64,000 nucleotides of DNA, taken from Cucumis sativus (taxonomy: Eukaryota; Streptophyta; Magnoliopsida; Cucurbitales; Cucurbitaceae). A program made the translations under genes and the position numbers. The number at the start of each line of letters is the position of its first letter. The first letter of the stretch is position 1. Of the stretch, positions 1 through 13,500 are shown piece after piece. The notes under the pieces are model-generated. The model was not told the origin of the DNA. It ran no database searches and worked only from the letters and a program-made list of their open reading frames with translations. The DNA lies in assembly GCF_000004075.3 (NCBI RefSeq), contig NC_026655.2:1674001-1738000 (forward strand), in the 5' to 3' direction.

Positions 1-113
1 GAGTTTTTGTGGGAAAAATTATGGACATGGGTAGCATCTTCTTGCTGTTGTGATTGCTGAGATTGATGATGATGCTGATGATGATTCAAGTTTGGGACTG
101 TCCACTGACTCAT
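1..113 (-). CDS. N-terminal fragment of an unidentified His/Gln-rich protein (3' end outside window)
   Basis: On the minus strand an ATG at 113-111 opens a frame that runs without a stop to the window edge (37 codons). It begins MSQWTVPNLNHHQHHHQSQQ and continues Gln-, His- and Ser-rich. Low-complexity His/Gln stretches of this kind are common at the N-termini of plant transcription factors, but no DNA-binding domain lies inside the window, so no family is assigned. A TATA-like run (about 178-190) lies some 65-75 bases upstream in the minus direction, a reasonable distance for a short leader. The long intergenic region to the right would be its promoter. That it is coding is likely; its identity is unknown. 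Confidence 0.6.
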   Translation of the reverse strand, partial: MSQWTVPNLNHHQHHHQSQQSQQQEDATHVHNFSHKN

Positions 114-177
114 GCTAAATAATGTGAGGCTTTTTTTTTCCTTCTGATCTCTTCTGTTCTTTGTGCTGTAAGGAGAA

Positions 178-190
178 TATATATAATAAT
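178..190 (-). promoter_or_regulatory. TATA-like element for the left-edge gene
   Basis: An AT-alternating run (atatatataataa) lies upstream of the minus-strand ATG at 113, at the spacing expected for a plant core promoter with a leader of about 40 bases. The assignment rests on position only. Confidence 0.4.
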
Positions 191-763
191 GTGAGATTTG
201 GGTGATAGAGATGTCACAGTTTGAAACCAAGATAGCAAAGAGAATTTTTTATAAAGTGGAATTTAAATCCAATGGACCACTCTCAACTTCTCAACTCTTT
301 CTCTTTTCCCACAAGGGGTATTTTTGGAATTTAAAAAATAACTTTTCTATTTGGCTGCTAACCCTAGTTACTGTATAGTCTCAACTCTATTTTTTTAAAA
401 CAAAAAATTAAACCAAAGTGTGGGATTAATTAGATTAATTCTTTAGTAAAGTAGTTTAAATCTTAGGTTTATAATTTATGGGGGGAAAGATTTGAATGTT
501 TAGTGTAATATTTTTATTTTTATATACCTAGATTATGCTAAATCATATAAAATTTGCATGGCACATGTTCTCTTCCATTGCAAACAAACCCTAAAAATAA
601 ATTGTTTTCTTACTTTCAATAAACTTCTAAAACATTTTCCTTATATTTTCTCTTCAAATCCACGAGCCATATATATATATGTAATTGGTGGAATAATTGC
701 AAATTTAACAATTAAATTCAAAATTATTAAGTATATAGTAACATTTTAAAAAATTTACACATT

Positions 764-905
764 GTGTCAAATTCTATCAATGATACAAGCCTATCATCAA
801 TAGACTATGTTGTAAATATTGCTCTATCGCTGATAGATTATACGAGTTCTATCATCGATAGTTTTGCTATATTTGCAATTTTTTTAGATATTGATATATC
901 GTTAA
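764..905. repeat. Degenerate GATAGA/TCTATC dyad array
   Basis: Short units such as ctatcatcaatag, ctatcgctgatag and ctatcatcgatag recur within about 140 bases; each is close to its own reverse complement around TCTATC...GATAGA. Similar degenerate arrays occur near 55630-55720 and 56460-56560. They look like decayed copies of one AT-rich satellite-like or MITE-like repeat. Confidence 0.5.
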
Positions 906-2245
906 TTATTATTCCTCACATACCCACAAATTACAATTATCCATTAATTTTATAATTCAAAACCAATATTTGAATTAAGCGTTTTTTACCCGATTGAAAG
1001 TACAAAACTCACTCGTATTCCAACAATATTTTTAATCCAAACCTTCTTTCTTACTACGTTCATGCTTCAAAATTTAATTGTTTTCATTTCGTCTTCGATT
1101 ATTACTATCGTTTTTCAACGTACACTACTATAATTTCTAGAATTTTTTATATATTCCAACTGATCAAATCTAAACGGTCACTAGGAACCTTTCCAATATG
1201 AACAACGAGCGTAGTTATATTAGGTCGGTAGAACTAAACGCTAACTTGCTTATATTTTCATGTCTACAAATTGTACAACGAGACACACATGAAATAAATA
1301 AATAAGACCAACATTGTTTCTACTTTCAACCCCCAAAAGGACCATTTTAATTATTGTCACTAATAAATGTTATGATTTGTCCTAATCTACTAGATCATCC
1401 AATCCAAAGATATGTTATGTCATAATCTTGTGTTGACTAATTGGAGCTCGATTAAAGACACATAAATTAGAAATGTCAATATATATATATATATGATTTA
1501 TCTGACGATGACATTGATTAAATCTTAAATCTATCTTGGTTAACGTAACTTATCAATATATCTTCACAGATGAAATGATGTTATTCATTTATAATATTTA
1601 TAAAAACTCTCGTGACTATTTTTTTTCTACTAAATAAATATTATTTTAGAGATAGTTGTCTTCACTACTTACATATTCATGATCATCCGCCACTAATCAT
1701 ATCTAAGTACTCATGTAAGACTTTGGTCGTATTTCTAACATCTTTTAAGTGTGGAATTAACGAGCTATCAAATATTATTTATGGTCGTTTTCGAATGACT
1801 CGTGGTTAGAAACTAACCCATGGTGCCACCATCATCAAGAGTTGCACGTTCGTGCATAAACTTTGTAATAAATGTTTGGTTGATATGAGAAAATGGAAAA
1901 CGAAGAAGACAATAAAAAATGCAAGTTGGTTGGGAAAAGAATAATAATATTGTTGGGCTCTTCCATATCAATTTTCTTCTGCCGACAAAGATAAACATTC
2001 ATGGAACACTCACTTTTGAGGCCACAAGTCCATGTTCACTACTTGTAGCCCAACAAGCACACAACCCTAATCCTCACTTTACCAATTGAAATGGTTCATA
2101 GATTTTCTTAATTAACTTGTCAAAATATCAATTTTTATCTTAACTACTTTTAATCCTATCAAATTGTATCGTTATAATATGCTATATCTTTTGATGATAG
2201 TTGTTGTAACTTTGGTATATGTTGAAGAACGACGACGACGACCCA

Positions 2246-2350
2246 CATGCACCCTAGGCTCAAGGTCCACTAAGACACATGCATGGAAGAGAACAATGAC
2301 TCTTTATCCACGTTCGAGAGAATTCAAGAGTAGGTAGATGATATATATAG
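2246..2350. promoter_or_regulatory. RY (CATGCA) motifs followed by a TATA-like run
   Basis: CATGCA at 2246-2251 and the palindrome CATGCATG at 2278-2285 are RY elements, the binding core of plant B3-domain factors. A run of TA repeats (about 2340-2350) follows, and a CACGTGT box lies near 2411. The arrangement looks like a plant promoter, but no coding exon follows on the plus strand, so the function is uncertain. It could belong to the left-edge minus gene, since the RY core is palindromic. Confidence 0.3.
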
Positions 2351-3873
2351 AGAACAACTTCTAGGTACTTTTAAAAGTGCGTTGGTGGTGATAATATAAT
2401 CTTCTCACTACACGTGTGTCATTGTTGTCGTTCGTTGAAGGGTAACGTAACAGTGCATAAAAAAAATAGTTTTATCTTTTTGCTACGTTTATTCTTCCAT
2501 ATCTATCATTTTATTCTTATTGATCTTCTTCTTCCACCTTATATTTTGCAACTGCATATGTTTGAAAACTATGTATTAACATTGGATAACGACGATTTTC
2601 GCACTACAATCATGCCAAAATTGCTTTCAAGGTAGTAGTATATATATTCATAATACAACACACTTTCGTTATCCTAGATTTGTCGAGAAATTAAACAACA
2701 CTATATACGTATGTATAAAGTTCTATAACTTATATGATTAGATAACTGTGAAAGATTAGGAAGTGAATGTAATACAATATTTGGAAGAAAAGTTAGGTGT
2801 TGGAGGGGGAATATAATAGAACATGTGGGGCAGCCTTTGTTCCATTTTGAAGGAATAGTTTCACTGTCTAAGCAAACAAAGGCATTGAAGTTATATTGAA
2901 AATGGCTAAAGAGAGAGTAAGGGAAACAGCCAAAGCTTTAGAAATAGACACTGTTTTTTTTCTTTTCCCTTTCTTTAATTTGGTGGCTGAGAATTGCCCT
3001 TCAATTCTTCTCATTGGCCTTCATGGTTTTAGTTTTGAAAGATTTTGCAAATATTTTAACAATTTCTTTCTAAGGCTATATCCTTATCTCTTAGGGACCA
3101 ACCACCAATTTATTGTTTATGTTGTAGTAAAGACATTCTCTCTCAATGTTGGACTTTAGAAGGATAGCAACCTTAAATAGGGAATGTATATATATATATT
3201 AGAAATCTTATGTAACAAAAATCCATATAAGACTATTTAGTTTTGGTGCAGTGATTTTGTGTTATTGTTTCTAAAAAACTATGGTTTTGTGAGAATTGAA
3301 TTTCATGTTGTGTGTTTCTTAATTTTGTTTAATTCATGTTTTTTTAAAAATGAATTAATTAATAACTTATGATAAATGATCAATTCCCTTTTTAAGGAAG
3401 TTTAAGTTGGTTATTTTAATTTTTGTGAGGGGGTAGTTTTTAAAATTTTGTATTTATCATTCTTGATTTTGAGGTGAAAAAAGAGGAAAATTTTTACTGT
3501 TTTCTGTAAATATTGAAATTTATGATATTTTCCCAAAATTCTCCACTTGAATTAGGGATCAAAAATGATTTTTCTCTAACATGTTAGTTTAACAATATGA
3601 AATTGTGGTAGTCTCGTCATTTATCGCATGTATCATATTTAATTATTACGTGGTTTATCATCTTAAAACTAATTAGTAATGAAATAACTAATTCGTTTGT
3701 TTTATAATAAGTATGATACGTGAGTCTCATTGTTTTTCTAACACGTGATTCTCAACGTGGCTCACGAAATATAAATCAGTGATTAAGAGACTTATAATCC
3801 AAATATTTTATTCCACGTTTTTTAAAAAAAACTTAAATAGCTAAAACAATCATTGAAGGGTTAGCTTTTTTCG

Positions 3874-3898
3874 TCCCTTCCCTTCCCTTCCCTTCCCT
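3874..3898. repeat. CCCTT microsatellite
   Basis: About five consecutive CCCTT units in the distal upstream region of the ZRANB3-like gene. Confidence 0.9.
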
Positions 3899-4394
3899 CC
3901 CATCATGGTTGAATATGACATTATGGACTATGAACTTATTTAACCGTTGATCTTAAGGGTGCAGTTGATGAAATTCGAGATTTGACAAGTTGGTTGAGTC
4001 ATATCTCCTCGTATTATTTTTGTTTGTATAACAATATAGATGTTCACAACACAATTAATATTTTATTTTATTTTTTTAATTTTTCGAATTGGGTTTTGGA
4101 TATTTAACCATTTTCTTTTTTTGTTTTTAGTTTTCGAAGATTAACCATTTTCGTTCTCTACGACAATTTTGACTACTTTTATGTATAATGGTCGAGTTAC
4201 CAGTCAAATTTAAAGAACATGAAGGAGATTTTAAAAGTTTTTTTTTTTTGTTTTTTAATTTTCAAATTTAACATTGGTTTTCAACCTGTCCAAATAATTA
4301 ATAAAGGAGAGTATTTATTTGTTTAAGATTAAGATCAAGTAAAATGAAAAGAAAAAAAAGAAAGGAAAGGAAAAAACGAAGGCGAGTAAGGACA

Positions 4395-4404
4395 GGCGCG
4401 AAAA
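4395..4404. promoter_or_regulatory. Canonical E2F binding site upstream of the ZRANB3-like gene
   Basis: The plus strand reads ggcgcgaaaa, the exact complement of TTTTCGCGCC, the consensus E2F/DP element. It lies about 142 bases upstream of the ATG at 4546, in a short GC-rich island (gacgcgcgtgcgg follows) within AT-rich DNA. E2F sites are typical of plant S-phase and DNA-repair genes, so this fits the predicted fork-remodelling role of the downstream gene. Binding is inferred. Confidence 0.7.
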
Positions 4405-4545
4405 GACGCGCGTGCGGACTCTTTCGTATTGGTTCGTCCGTTGGTCTGAGTTTGCCCGCGCTTTTGTCCCTCAAATTCCATTTCCTTCATTCTTCACCAT
4501 CGGCTTCGTCCGAACCCTAAATCAATTCACTCTCATTTTTCTTCT

Positions 4546-7500
4546 ATGGATATCACTGAGGAGCAGCGAAAGCGAGCTGAAGCAAACCGATTAGCTGCCA
4601 TAGCCAAACGCAAAGCTCTGGTTGAATCTTCTAATGGCCAACTACAACACCATGAGCCATGGAAGCTTTTCAAATGTCGTAAGTTTTCCACTGAATTTGA
4701 TGCTTCCACTACCATCCAATCATCGAAAAGCTTAACAGTTAACAACACCCATTTGCCTGAAAAGTTCCGAGTAAGGCTGGAAATTTGCTCCCCTGACTCG
4801 TTCTCCATCACGCCGGAAGTCGTGGAAGGTTGCTTTTACCCGGGAGAGGAGAATTGCTTCAGGATATTGAGCGACTGTTTATCTAATGTATGGATTTTTG
4901 GAATTTTCTTATCAATGTATTTGTTTTGCGACTGGCTTTGTTTTGGAATTTCTGTAAGCGCTTTTCTTTTAAATGTCTTCTGAATGGGGGAACTTGTGAT
5001 TCCTTCTGCACTTGTCTAGCTCGCTGGGGTATTTCTTTTACTTTACTCTATCACGCGGCTTATCGGGTTTTTCCCATTTTCACTGCACACCTTAAGGATC
5101 ACATTTGAAAACTTGATTTTTCCCTGCTTGACATTATTCTGATTACTAGCGCCTTATGCCTCTCTCTTTTGACAATGTCTAAATTTCCGAGTTACTTGCA
5201 TCATGAATTTGACCAATATGTGTTTAGAACGTTGAATTCTAGTAGCTTTATAATTGTGACGACCGTTTGTTATTCTTTCAGGTCACACATTCTCACTACA
5301 CACAAATTATAGGCGGAGGAAAGGCTTGTGTTTATAAGCTGAGAGATTATTGTTCTATATTGAAATGTTTAAAGAACTCCAAGGACATTGATGTTGAAGA
5401 GATACCATGGACAACATTTAACGTGGTCGAGAGACTCTCGCATTCATTTAGTTCAGGGCGATGGATGCCATGCAGGCCAGAGCATTTGTCAGATGAGAAG
5501 GTCGAGGAATTAATGAAGAAATTACCAGATCGGTTGCTGAATAGGCTCTTACCTTTCCAACTTGATGGTATAAGATTTGGCCTGCAGAGGGGTGGCCGAT
5601 GTTTGATAGCTGATGAAATGGGTCTTGGGAAAACACTACAGGTACTAAATTATATACAAACAAACTTCTGCGCTTCTCATTGACAGATCTGTCTAGTTTT
5701 TTTTTTTTCTCTATTAGTTCTAGTCAGGTGCTACGGCCACGTCCTTCGTTCTATTACTTAATTTTACTTGTTGAAAGTTCTTATTGGCATTGGAATGAGT
5801 ACCTGGTTTCCATCTGAGTCGTTCACATTCACATTTCATTTCATTTAGTGAAATATTATTAAGTAGTCTCACTTAAGTACTTAATGTGGTCGCTGCCGAG
5901 CAAGTTTATGTTGTTTGGCTTGCTTGTTCCAAATGCTTGAAGTTCTCGGTCATCGTTTGACGATGATGGTTTGTTGAGAAAAGAATCAGATGAAAGTTGC
6001 AGAAATCATAGGGCTTTGAAGAGTCAAATTCCTTTAAATTAAGTTTTGCAGGGTATGGTAGGTTGTGGTTTTTTTGGAAGTTATAGGCACTGGATTTGAG
6101 TGAGTGGATTTTGGTATAGTGTGTGCTAGCTCTCAAAGTTTGTGCAGTTAGTGTGTGCTCTCAAAATTTTTGGTTTTGTGGTTAACATGTGGTTTTGGTT
6201 GTGTGTTGTACGTTACTTGTACATGTGTGAACTCCCTAAAAAGTTCTGCTATTTCATGAACCACTAACCAAGCACCGCCTTCTGGGATGGTGTTGTGACA
6301 AAGTGCTTTTTGGTTAATTGTTAGAATTCAAATTAAAAGGAGGTTTTATTTATATGCTTTTTTTTGGATGGGTGGGGTGGGGACAAGATAGTTTTAGCCT
6401 TTAAACTGCTAAAGCAATTCTCTAGTTAATTAAACTACAACATTTTCCTGTTTACAAAATTATGTCATTTGCTTAAAAAATAATTATTTTTAGTGAATGA
6501 TATAAATATTTTGGAATGAGTTCGAGCCATGGTGGCCACCTACTTATTCAATATCCCTTAGTTACCTTGACAACCAAATGTAATATGGTTAGACCATTGT
6601 TCTGTGAGAATGGTTGGTGTACATGTGAGTTGGCTCCAAGACACACGGATATAAAGGTGTATATATATAAATTTTCTCAAACAACTCTGAAAGGAATTTC
6701 AAGGGATGGCCTAACACATCTTCTTTGTTTACTTCTCGGTGCTCACGTACATCCTTTTGCATTCGTGCTGTAATTATTTGCATTACTCACAAATGTTTGC
6801 AGCATTTAGCTAAATCATGATATCAATTTTGTTTACTTATGAAGCCCATCCTTGTATTTAAAAATTTTTGATATCAAGCAAGGAAGTATCTTGTTAATCT
6901 ACCGTCTCTGCTATCACAAAAAGATATATGACCTTTGTAGGCATGATTGTCTTCAGGCCATTGCAATTGCTTGCTGCCTCATGGATGAAGAGGGTTCAAT
7001 ACTTGTTGTTTGCCCTGCGGTTTTACGTTTTTCCTGGGCAGAAGAACTAGAGCGTTGGCTTCCATTTTGTTTGCCTTCGGATATTCATCTTGGTAATGTA
7101 TTTTTTTAAAAATAGATTTGACGCCCTTCGTTCTTACAGAACATGCACTAATCTTGTCAAGGTAGAAAAGTTTGTTTATCGGATAATCCCTCTTCTGGTT
7201 TAATTTAAAAGGTTCAATTGACTGTTATTGATATAATATAAAATAACAAAATGAGATACATCTTTGTACAACTTTTGTTAATAGATGGAAATATTGTTTG
7301 ATGATTTTTAAAAACTTTCGAGAGAGATCCATCGCTGTACGATTGAATTCCACTTAAGACTATATTACCTTCGTTATATGTTAAGAGATTTATTGGTTAG
7401 TCTTTCTAGCTATAGTTCCCCAAACATAGATTGAATTCAATTTTAGGTACCATTTATTACTTTTTTATAGGAATTTTAGGTACCATTTATTATTTTCTTA

Positions 7501-10500
7501 TAGGAATTTTAGGTACCATTTATTTATGTAACAATCTAATTTATAGTTTGCATGGGCAATCAGAACTTGTGACTTCTACAATTTATGGAGATTGGCAAGT
7601 ATATGACCTAGTTAGCGTGCCTTACTCTGGTTTTCTTTTTCCTTTTTACTGCACCGTTAATGCTAATTTAGATTGGAATTCATTGTATTTCTCTCATTTA
7701 TGGAGGCAATGCGTTATCTCCCTAATATTTTTGATGATCCATTTCATTTGAATGAAAAGTTTCACGTTTCTTATAAATGTCATTGTACCATTGATTCTCT
7801 TATTTGCTATAATAAGTTTCTTTTCACATTATTACTGTTCATGTATAGTGTGAATACTTTCTTTTCCTTTCAACTTAAGCAATTTATTCTTTTCCAGTTT
7901 TTGGTCATTTGGACAATCCTTGCCACTTATCAAAGTTCCCAAAAATTGTGGTTATATCATATACGATGCTTCAGCGTTTGCGTAAGAGCATTTTTCAACA
8001 GAAATGGTCTTTACTGATTGTTGATGAATCTCATCATGTAAGATGTGCCAAGAAATCATCTGAACCAGAAGAGGTATTTATTTTTGGTTTTTTGTTGGAT
8101 GCTCTCTTTTTCTTTCAGTTGATAGAAATTTCTTTCTATTGTTAATTGGTTTATTTTGAAGTGATTGCTTGCTAGTTGCAACATACTAACTAAATAACCC
8201 ATATTGACTCTAAGGAGGTATTTTTCAATGAAATGATGACTTAATCATATTAATTTTACTTCCAGACATATGGTTGTGTGTTTGCCCGTCAAAGGAATAT
8301 TAGTGTTATGATCGATGAGTTCCTCCTCCATCCACTTTTCTGTGAGAAGGATTGTTTCTTGTTATTTGCTGGCGTTTGTGCTATCATATGGAATCTTTGG
8401 GGAGAAAGGAACAGTCGAGTTTTTAGAGGGTTAAAAAGGGATCGTATCAATTTATTAAATTTCATGTTTCTTTTTGGGCTTCGAACTCAGTTATTTATTT
8501 ATTTTTTAAAGTATTCTATATATACTATTTAGCTTGATTGAAATCTCTTCCTTTTCTGTATTTTCGTTTATAAAAAATCCTGGTTTTTAGTTTCAGAATA
8601 AGGATTTATAAGCTTGCATAGGGAAATGTGTTGTAACCTCTTGTGTTTTTGCACAGATAAAGGCTGTTCTTGATTTAGCAACAAAGGTCCAGCATATTAT
8701 TCTTCTATCTGGAACTCCTTCTTTATCAAGGTTGCATTGTTGCTTTCTTAGAGTGAATTCTTTTAGTATCTTTTGAGGATGGTGTTTTTTTCTCACTGAA
8801 GATATGTCTATCATACTATATCTTGTATCTTTCTTTTTAATTTCTATTCATTATAACATCTCACTTTAAATTTTCCTAGGTGATCTTAGGCCATATGACA
8901 TTTTTCATCAGATAAACATGCTATGGCAAGTTCTCTTCAACCTTTACATCTTAGATTTGAACTGGATGACTTGTTCTATTTCTAACAATCTATTCTTTCA
9001 GAATTTCATTTGCTCAATTGTGTATTTATCGTAGGCCTGGTTTGCTTGGAAAGACCAAGTATGAGTTTGCAAAAACTTACTGTGCTGTCAAATTTGTCTC
9101 TACTTCTCAGGGAAAAACTTTTAAGGTACTAGTTGGACTTGCAATTCTTGTTGAAGAGCATACTATCTTCCTAATTTTTAAAGTTTTGAATCCGAATGGG
9201 GTGTTGTCTAAAAATTGTGAATAAAGAGGGAAAGGAGGAATAGTAGAATTTTTGAAGATAGATATAATTCTTTTGATTCTTTTTGTACCGTGGTACAACA
9301 CACAGCTTCTTGGTGGAGTACGAATTACACCAAACACTTTTGTAATTATAGCCTTTCAATGATTTTCAACAATTGGAAGGCTATCATTTCTTAGTTCCTT
9401 AGCTTCTTCCGGGGAGGGCCCTCTTGTCCCTCGCCCTTAGGTTGTTCTATTTTCTATTTTGTTATATGAATATACTTGTTTCTTATAAAAAAAAAAAAAG
9501 AGGGAAAGGAGGATAGAAAAGAGAGAAAAAACTAAAATTGTTGTTGCTCTTTGGGATAATACAAGAAGTTTAACTATCGTGAATTTTGTTTTTGTTGAGA
9601 ATTGGAAAAATCAAGGAACTTCAAATGTTTATAAGATACAAATAGACAACTCCCATTGCCAGTTGATTTTAAGATGGAATCACATGTTATCTTACATGGT
9701 AATAGAGCCTATGAATGACCGCTTGGGCATTCAATGGAAAAATAAAAATTTTGGGTTCAATCCAAGAATGTTGAATTAAAAAAGGCACCATCTTGAGGGG
9801 ACATGTTGAGAATCCTATATTTTAAAATCGTGGAACCTCAAAATGTTTATAAGATACATGGGCTACCTTTTATTGTTAATTAGTTTTGAGATAGAACTCT
9901 ATGTTATCTAATAGTTTTATATTTCCACCTTGTAGTTTTATATTTCCACCTTGTCCTGGCGTTTATTTACAAGTAATTTTTGTGTTTCATTTCAAGGCTA
10001 CGAAGTTTAAGCTTAGATGGAATTTCTGCTGCAGGACTTCTCGAAAGGCATTCGATTAAATGAGTTGAATGTGCTGCTCAAGCAAACTGTTATGGTGTGC
10101 GCTCATTCTCTCTATTACTTATGTTTGAGGACACTGGAATGTGGTGCTTTGCAAAAATGAGTTTCTCGTTGTGCCTGAGACACAAATTTGTCATATTGTT
10201 GGAGCAATATTTTCTCTTAAGAATACTATGGTTTTAAATTGGGGAAATATTTTGTTTGAGGACGCTGGACTGTGCTTATTAGGATTGGGATTAGAGTAAT
10301 AATTCATATTCCCTTAAATCCTATAAAGTAATCGTGCTTCATGCCCATCTTTTTTCTTTGCTTAAATCCATAATAATTCTTTGACCTGAAGTAAACGAGA
10401 GTTTCCCAATTCCACTATTGTCCAATTTGTTGTGCCACTCTTGATTAGTTAATTTATACTGTTTCCATTGTAGATAAGACGTTTGAAAGTGCACGTGTTG

Positions 10501-13500
10501 GCTCAACTACCACCCAAACGTAGACAGATCATAAGATTGTTGTTGAAAAGTTCTGATATAATTGGAGCAAAGGCAGCTACTAGGGAGGTGATCAATTGTG
10601 GCCATGACAGAAATGCCGCTGAAAACAGCTCTCACAATATTTGTGGGGAGGAAACCGATGGTAAGCATGAATTTATATTTTATCTGTTGTTTGTGGTCTT
10701 TTTGTAGCCTGCGATGATATCTTTAGGCATACTACTTTGCTGTATGTGTATTAGTACATGACAAGAAGTCAATCTAATATTTGTAACTATTCGATTTAGT
10801 ATTTTCTCAATCACATTTGTTCTAATTTTTCACCATCTCATCCGATTGTTGGCGTTTCTACTATTTAGTATTTATACATATTTATGTATAAATATTAGTT
10901 GACAATATTTGGTTTTTATGTCCGTTGTTCTTTCCTTACTTTTAACAGGTCTCTTAAGTTGCATAGTTTAAGATATAGCTCAATAAATACTTTTTTATTC
11001 TTTACTAATTAAGAATTACATTCTCGTCTACCTACTAATGGACATCAATTCTGTTATTGTTCTTATATTATTATTGTTTGAGAGTAGTTTTCAGTTTGGT
11101 ATTTCTTGTCTATTATTTTGTTGGTCTTTTGGAAGGAAATGCAGAAGGGATGAAAGACTCTGAAAGAGCACAATTTCAGCTACTTTTTGAACTTCCCATC
11201 TTTTTTCTTTGACTTATTTCCCACTATTTTTCAGATGGTGGAGATTGTGGAATTGGGAAACTCTCGTTTCAGGAACTGGGTATTGCAAAGCTATCTGGTT
11301 TTCGTGAATGGTTTTCTATTCATCCAATTATTTCTGAATCAGATGGTTTGATGGACTTGGATTTGAAGACGGATTCCCAGAAAATGATCATTTTTGCTCA
11401 TCATCATAAAGTTCTGGATGGATTACAAGTGAGATTCTCTTTAGTTTCTTCTAGAACATTTTTGTTGCTCAAAAGTTGCTAGTTTCTTATTCAAACTTTT
11501 TGCTCATTTGAAGTTTTTGTTTGCAAATACCACAAATTGGACAAATGTTCACTAGACTGTAAGGTGCAACTTATAGAGAACTTACAATGCTGTTTACTGA
11601 AGGTCTAAGATGTTAATGAAGCTTTGCCATATGTTTATGCCTTTCTGAATAGTAATTGATGTAGTTGCTCCAGAAACTTTCTTTTAATTTTTTGTTTGTA
11701 CGTGGTTACTTCTTCCTGAAAATGCTTTTTATCTTCTTTATATTTTTGGATAAAAACAACAGATTTCGTCAAATCACAGCTTCAATTTTTTTAGTTGCTT
11801 TACCAAATGTTTAAGTCCACACTGGCATCTAGTGGCATACGGCTTTGCGCACATCTGCTATCTGTGGCTTTTATTCTTTCTGCCATTTGCTTAGGAACTT
11901 ATGTGTGAAAAGGGAATACAATTTGTTCGCATTGATGGCACAACCCTTGCTCGAGACAGACAATCTGCAGTACTGTTATTCCAGTCATCAGCTGAGGTTT
12001 GATACAATTCTTGTGTAACCTTCACGTTCATTGTTTACACAGACGTGCTTATCTCATATAGCCAGTGAATCAATTGCTAACTGTTAGAATACTAAAAAAT
12101 GGGGATTAATGCAACCTGCATATAGGAATAGTTGAATCAACGTCATGATATCATTTTTTTTCCAATTGTTTATTATTATATAAGAAAAAGAAACAAGGGG
12201 CTCATGGCTTGTGAAAACAAGGATAAAAGGAAGAATGTATTTCTTGAACTGAATTTGCACTGCGTCGCAGTTAGAATTATAACTTTGAAATTGGAAAAAC
12301 TAATTTTGGCCATAAACTTTAAATGCACAGAAAGTAAAATGTCTTTGGTAGAATGTTAAACTAAAGTTTATTTTATTTCTTATCAATAAATAAAACGTAA
12401 GATAATTTCTTAAACTTTTGAGTTTTGTGAAATGGAGGAAGAGGAGGTGAACAATGCTTCCAGACTTTACGGGAAAGCAGCTTTCCTTTTCTAAAAAAAA
12501 TCATTTTTTTAATAATTCTTTTATTCTTGAACTATTGAACTCAAAAACAAAGAAAATGATGAAGCGATGTTCTAAAAAAATTTGCTTGATTAATCCTATG
12601 AAGAACGAGGAAAAATTGCTAGAATCATATTTGGTACAAGTCTTTGCCAAACATGAATTTACTCTATTCACATTAATACTTGTTTTCAACATAAAAGTGA
12701 AATTGTCTTTGGATAACCAAATGGTTTAATTTTCATTGAAGAGTAAGTAGGGCCTTTTTATTTTTATTTGTTTTATAAAAATGTATTGTATTTTATTTGC
12801 TAATACATGAATCTGGGCTCAATTTGTAATTACAATCTTTGATTTTTCATTGTCTTTATCAATGGTTTTTTAAAGTAGGGAGTGTGTTGGAGAAAAATAG
12901 CCATTTCTAGCTGAAAAAGAAAAAGGGTACAAGGGAAAAATAATTTAAAAGTTCTGCAAAATGAAAGAACAGATAATTGAGTAGGCCCCACTTTTTGTCT
13001 TTTGACTTTCATCGGTCTTTATCTTGATTAAAGTAAAGCTTTGTTTTACTATCCAAAGGAAACCAGTTTATGTCATTAAGAAACTGTAGTGTTATCGTAT
13101 TGAGGATGAATTGTGCATCCACATGGTTAGCTATGCCGCTCATATTGGCTACGATAATTTTCTCCATGCATCAGGTTAAAATTGCTATAATAGGTATTAC
13201 TGCTGGTGGAGTTGGACTTGATTTCTCTTCAGCTCAAAATGTCGTGTTTTTGGAATTGCCTCAGTCACCGTCGTTGATGCTTCAGGTCTGCTTACTTATC
13301 CTTCTGCTTAACATTGGTAAAAGAAATTACTTTCATCAAAATCATTTTTATATTCCTGTCTTTGGCAAATGCTATTTTTTAAAAAATAAGTAACCATACA
13401 TAAATTATGCATTAGAAAGTACTAGGAGAAGGGAGATAAGGTATGAACCCTCTAGGAATAAAATTACCTGTCTCTCCATCCCTCCCTCTCTTGACATGGC

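Larger units (their letters stand above)
114..4394. other. Intergenic region between two divergent genes
   Basis: About 4.3 kb, AT-rich. No open frame here has convincing codon structure, splice partners or family similarity. Contents noted: GATAGA-type dyads (about 764-905), a (GAC)n run (about 2229-2243), RY/CATGCA motifs with a TATA-like run (2246-2350), and a CCCTT microsatellite (3874-3898). The 85-codon ORF near 2902-3159 has no recognisable features and is not called. Confidence 0.7.

Noticed and set aside
2828-2890. Possible hairpin pairing cctttgttcc with caaacaaagg
   Set aside because: Only about 7-8 paired bases and no mature microRNA recognised; such pairings are common by chance in AT-rich DNA.
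2902-3159. 85-codon plus-strand ORF beginning MAKERVRETAKALEID
   Set aside because: No family resemblance, runs into poly-T-coded phenylalanines, and has no splice partners or promoter; best explained as chance.
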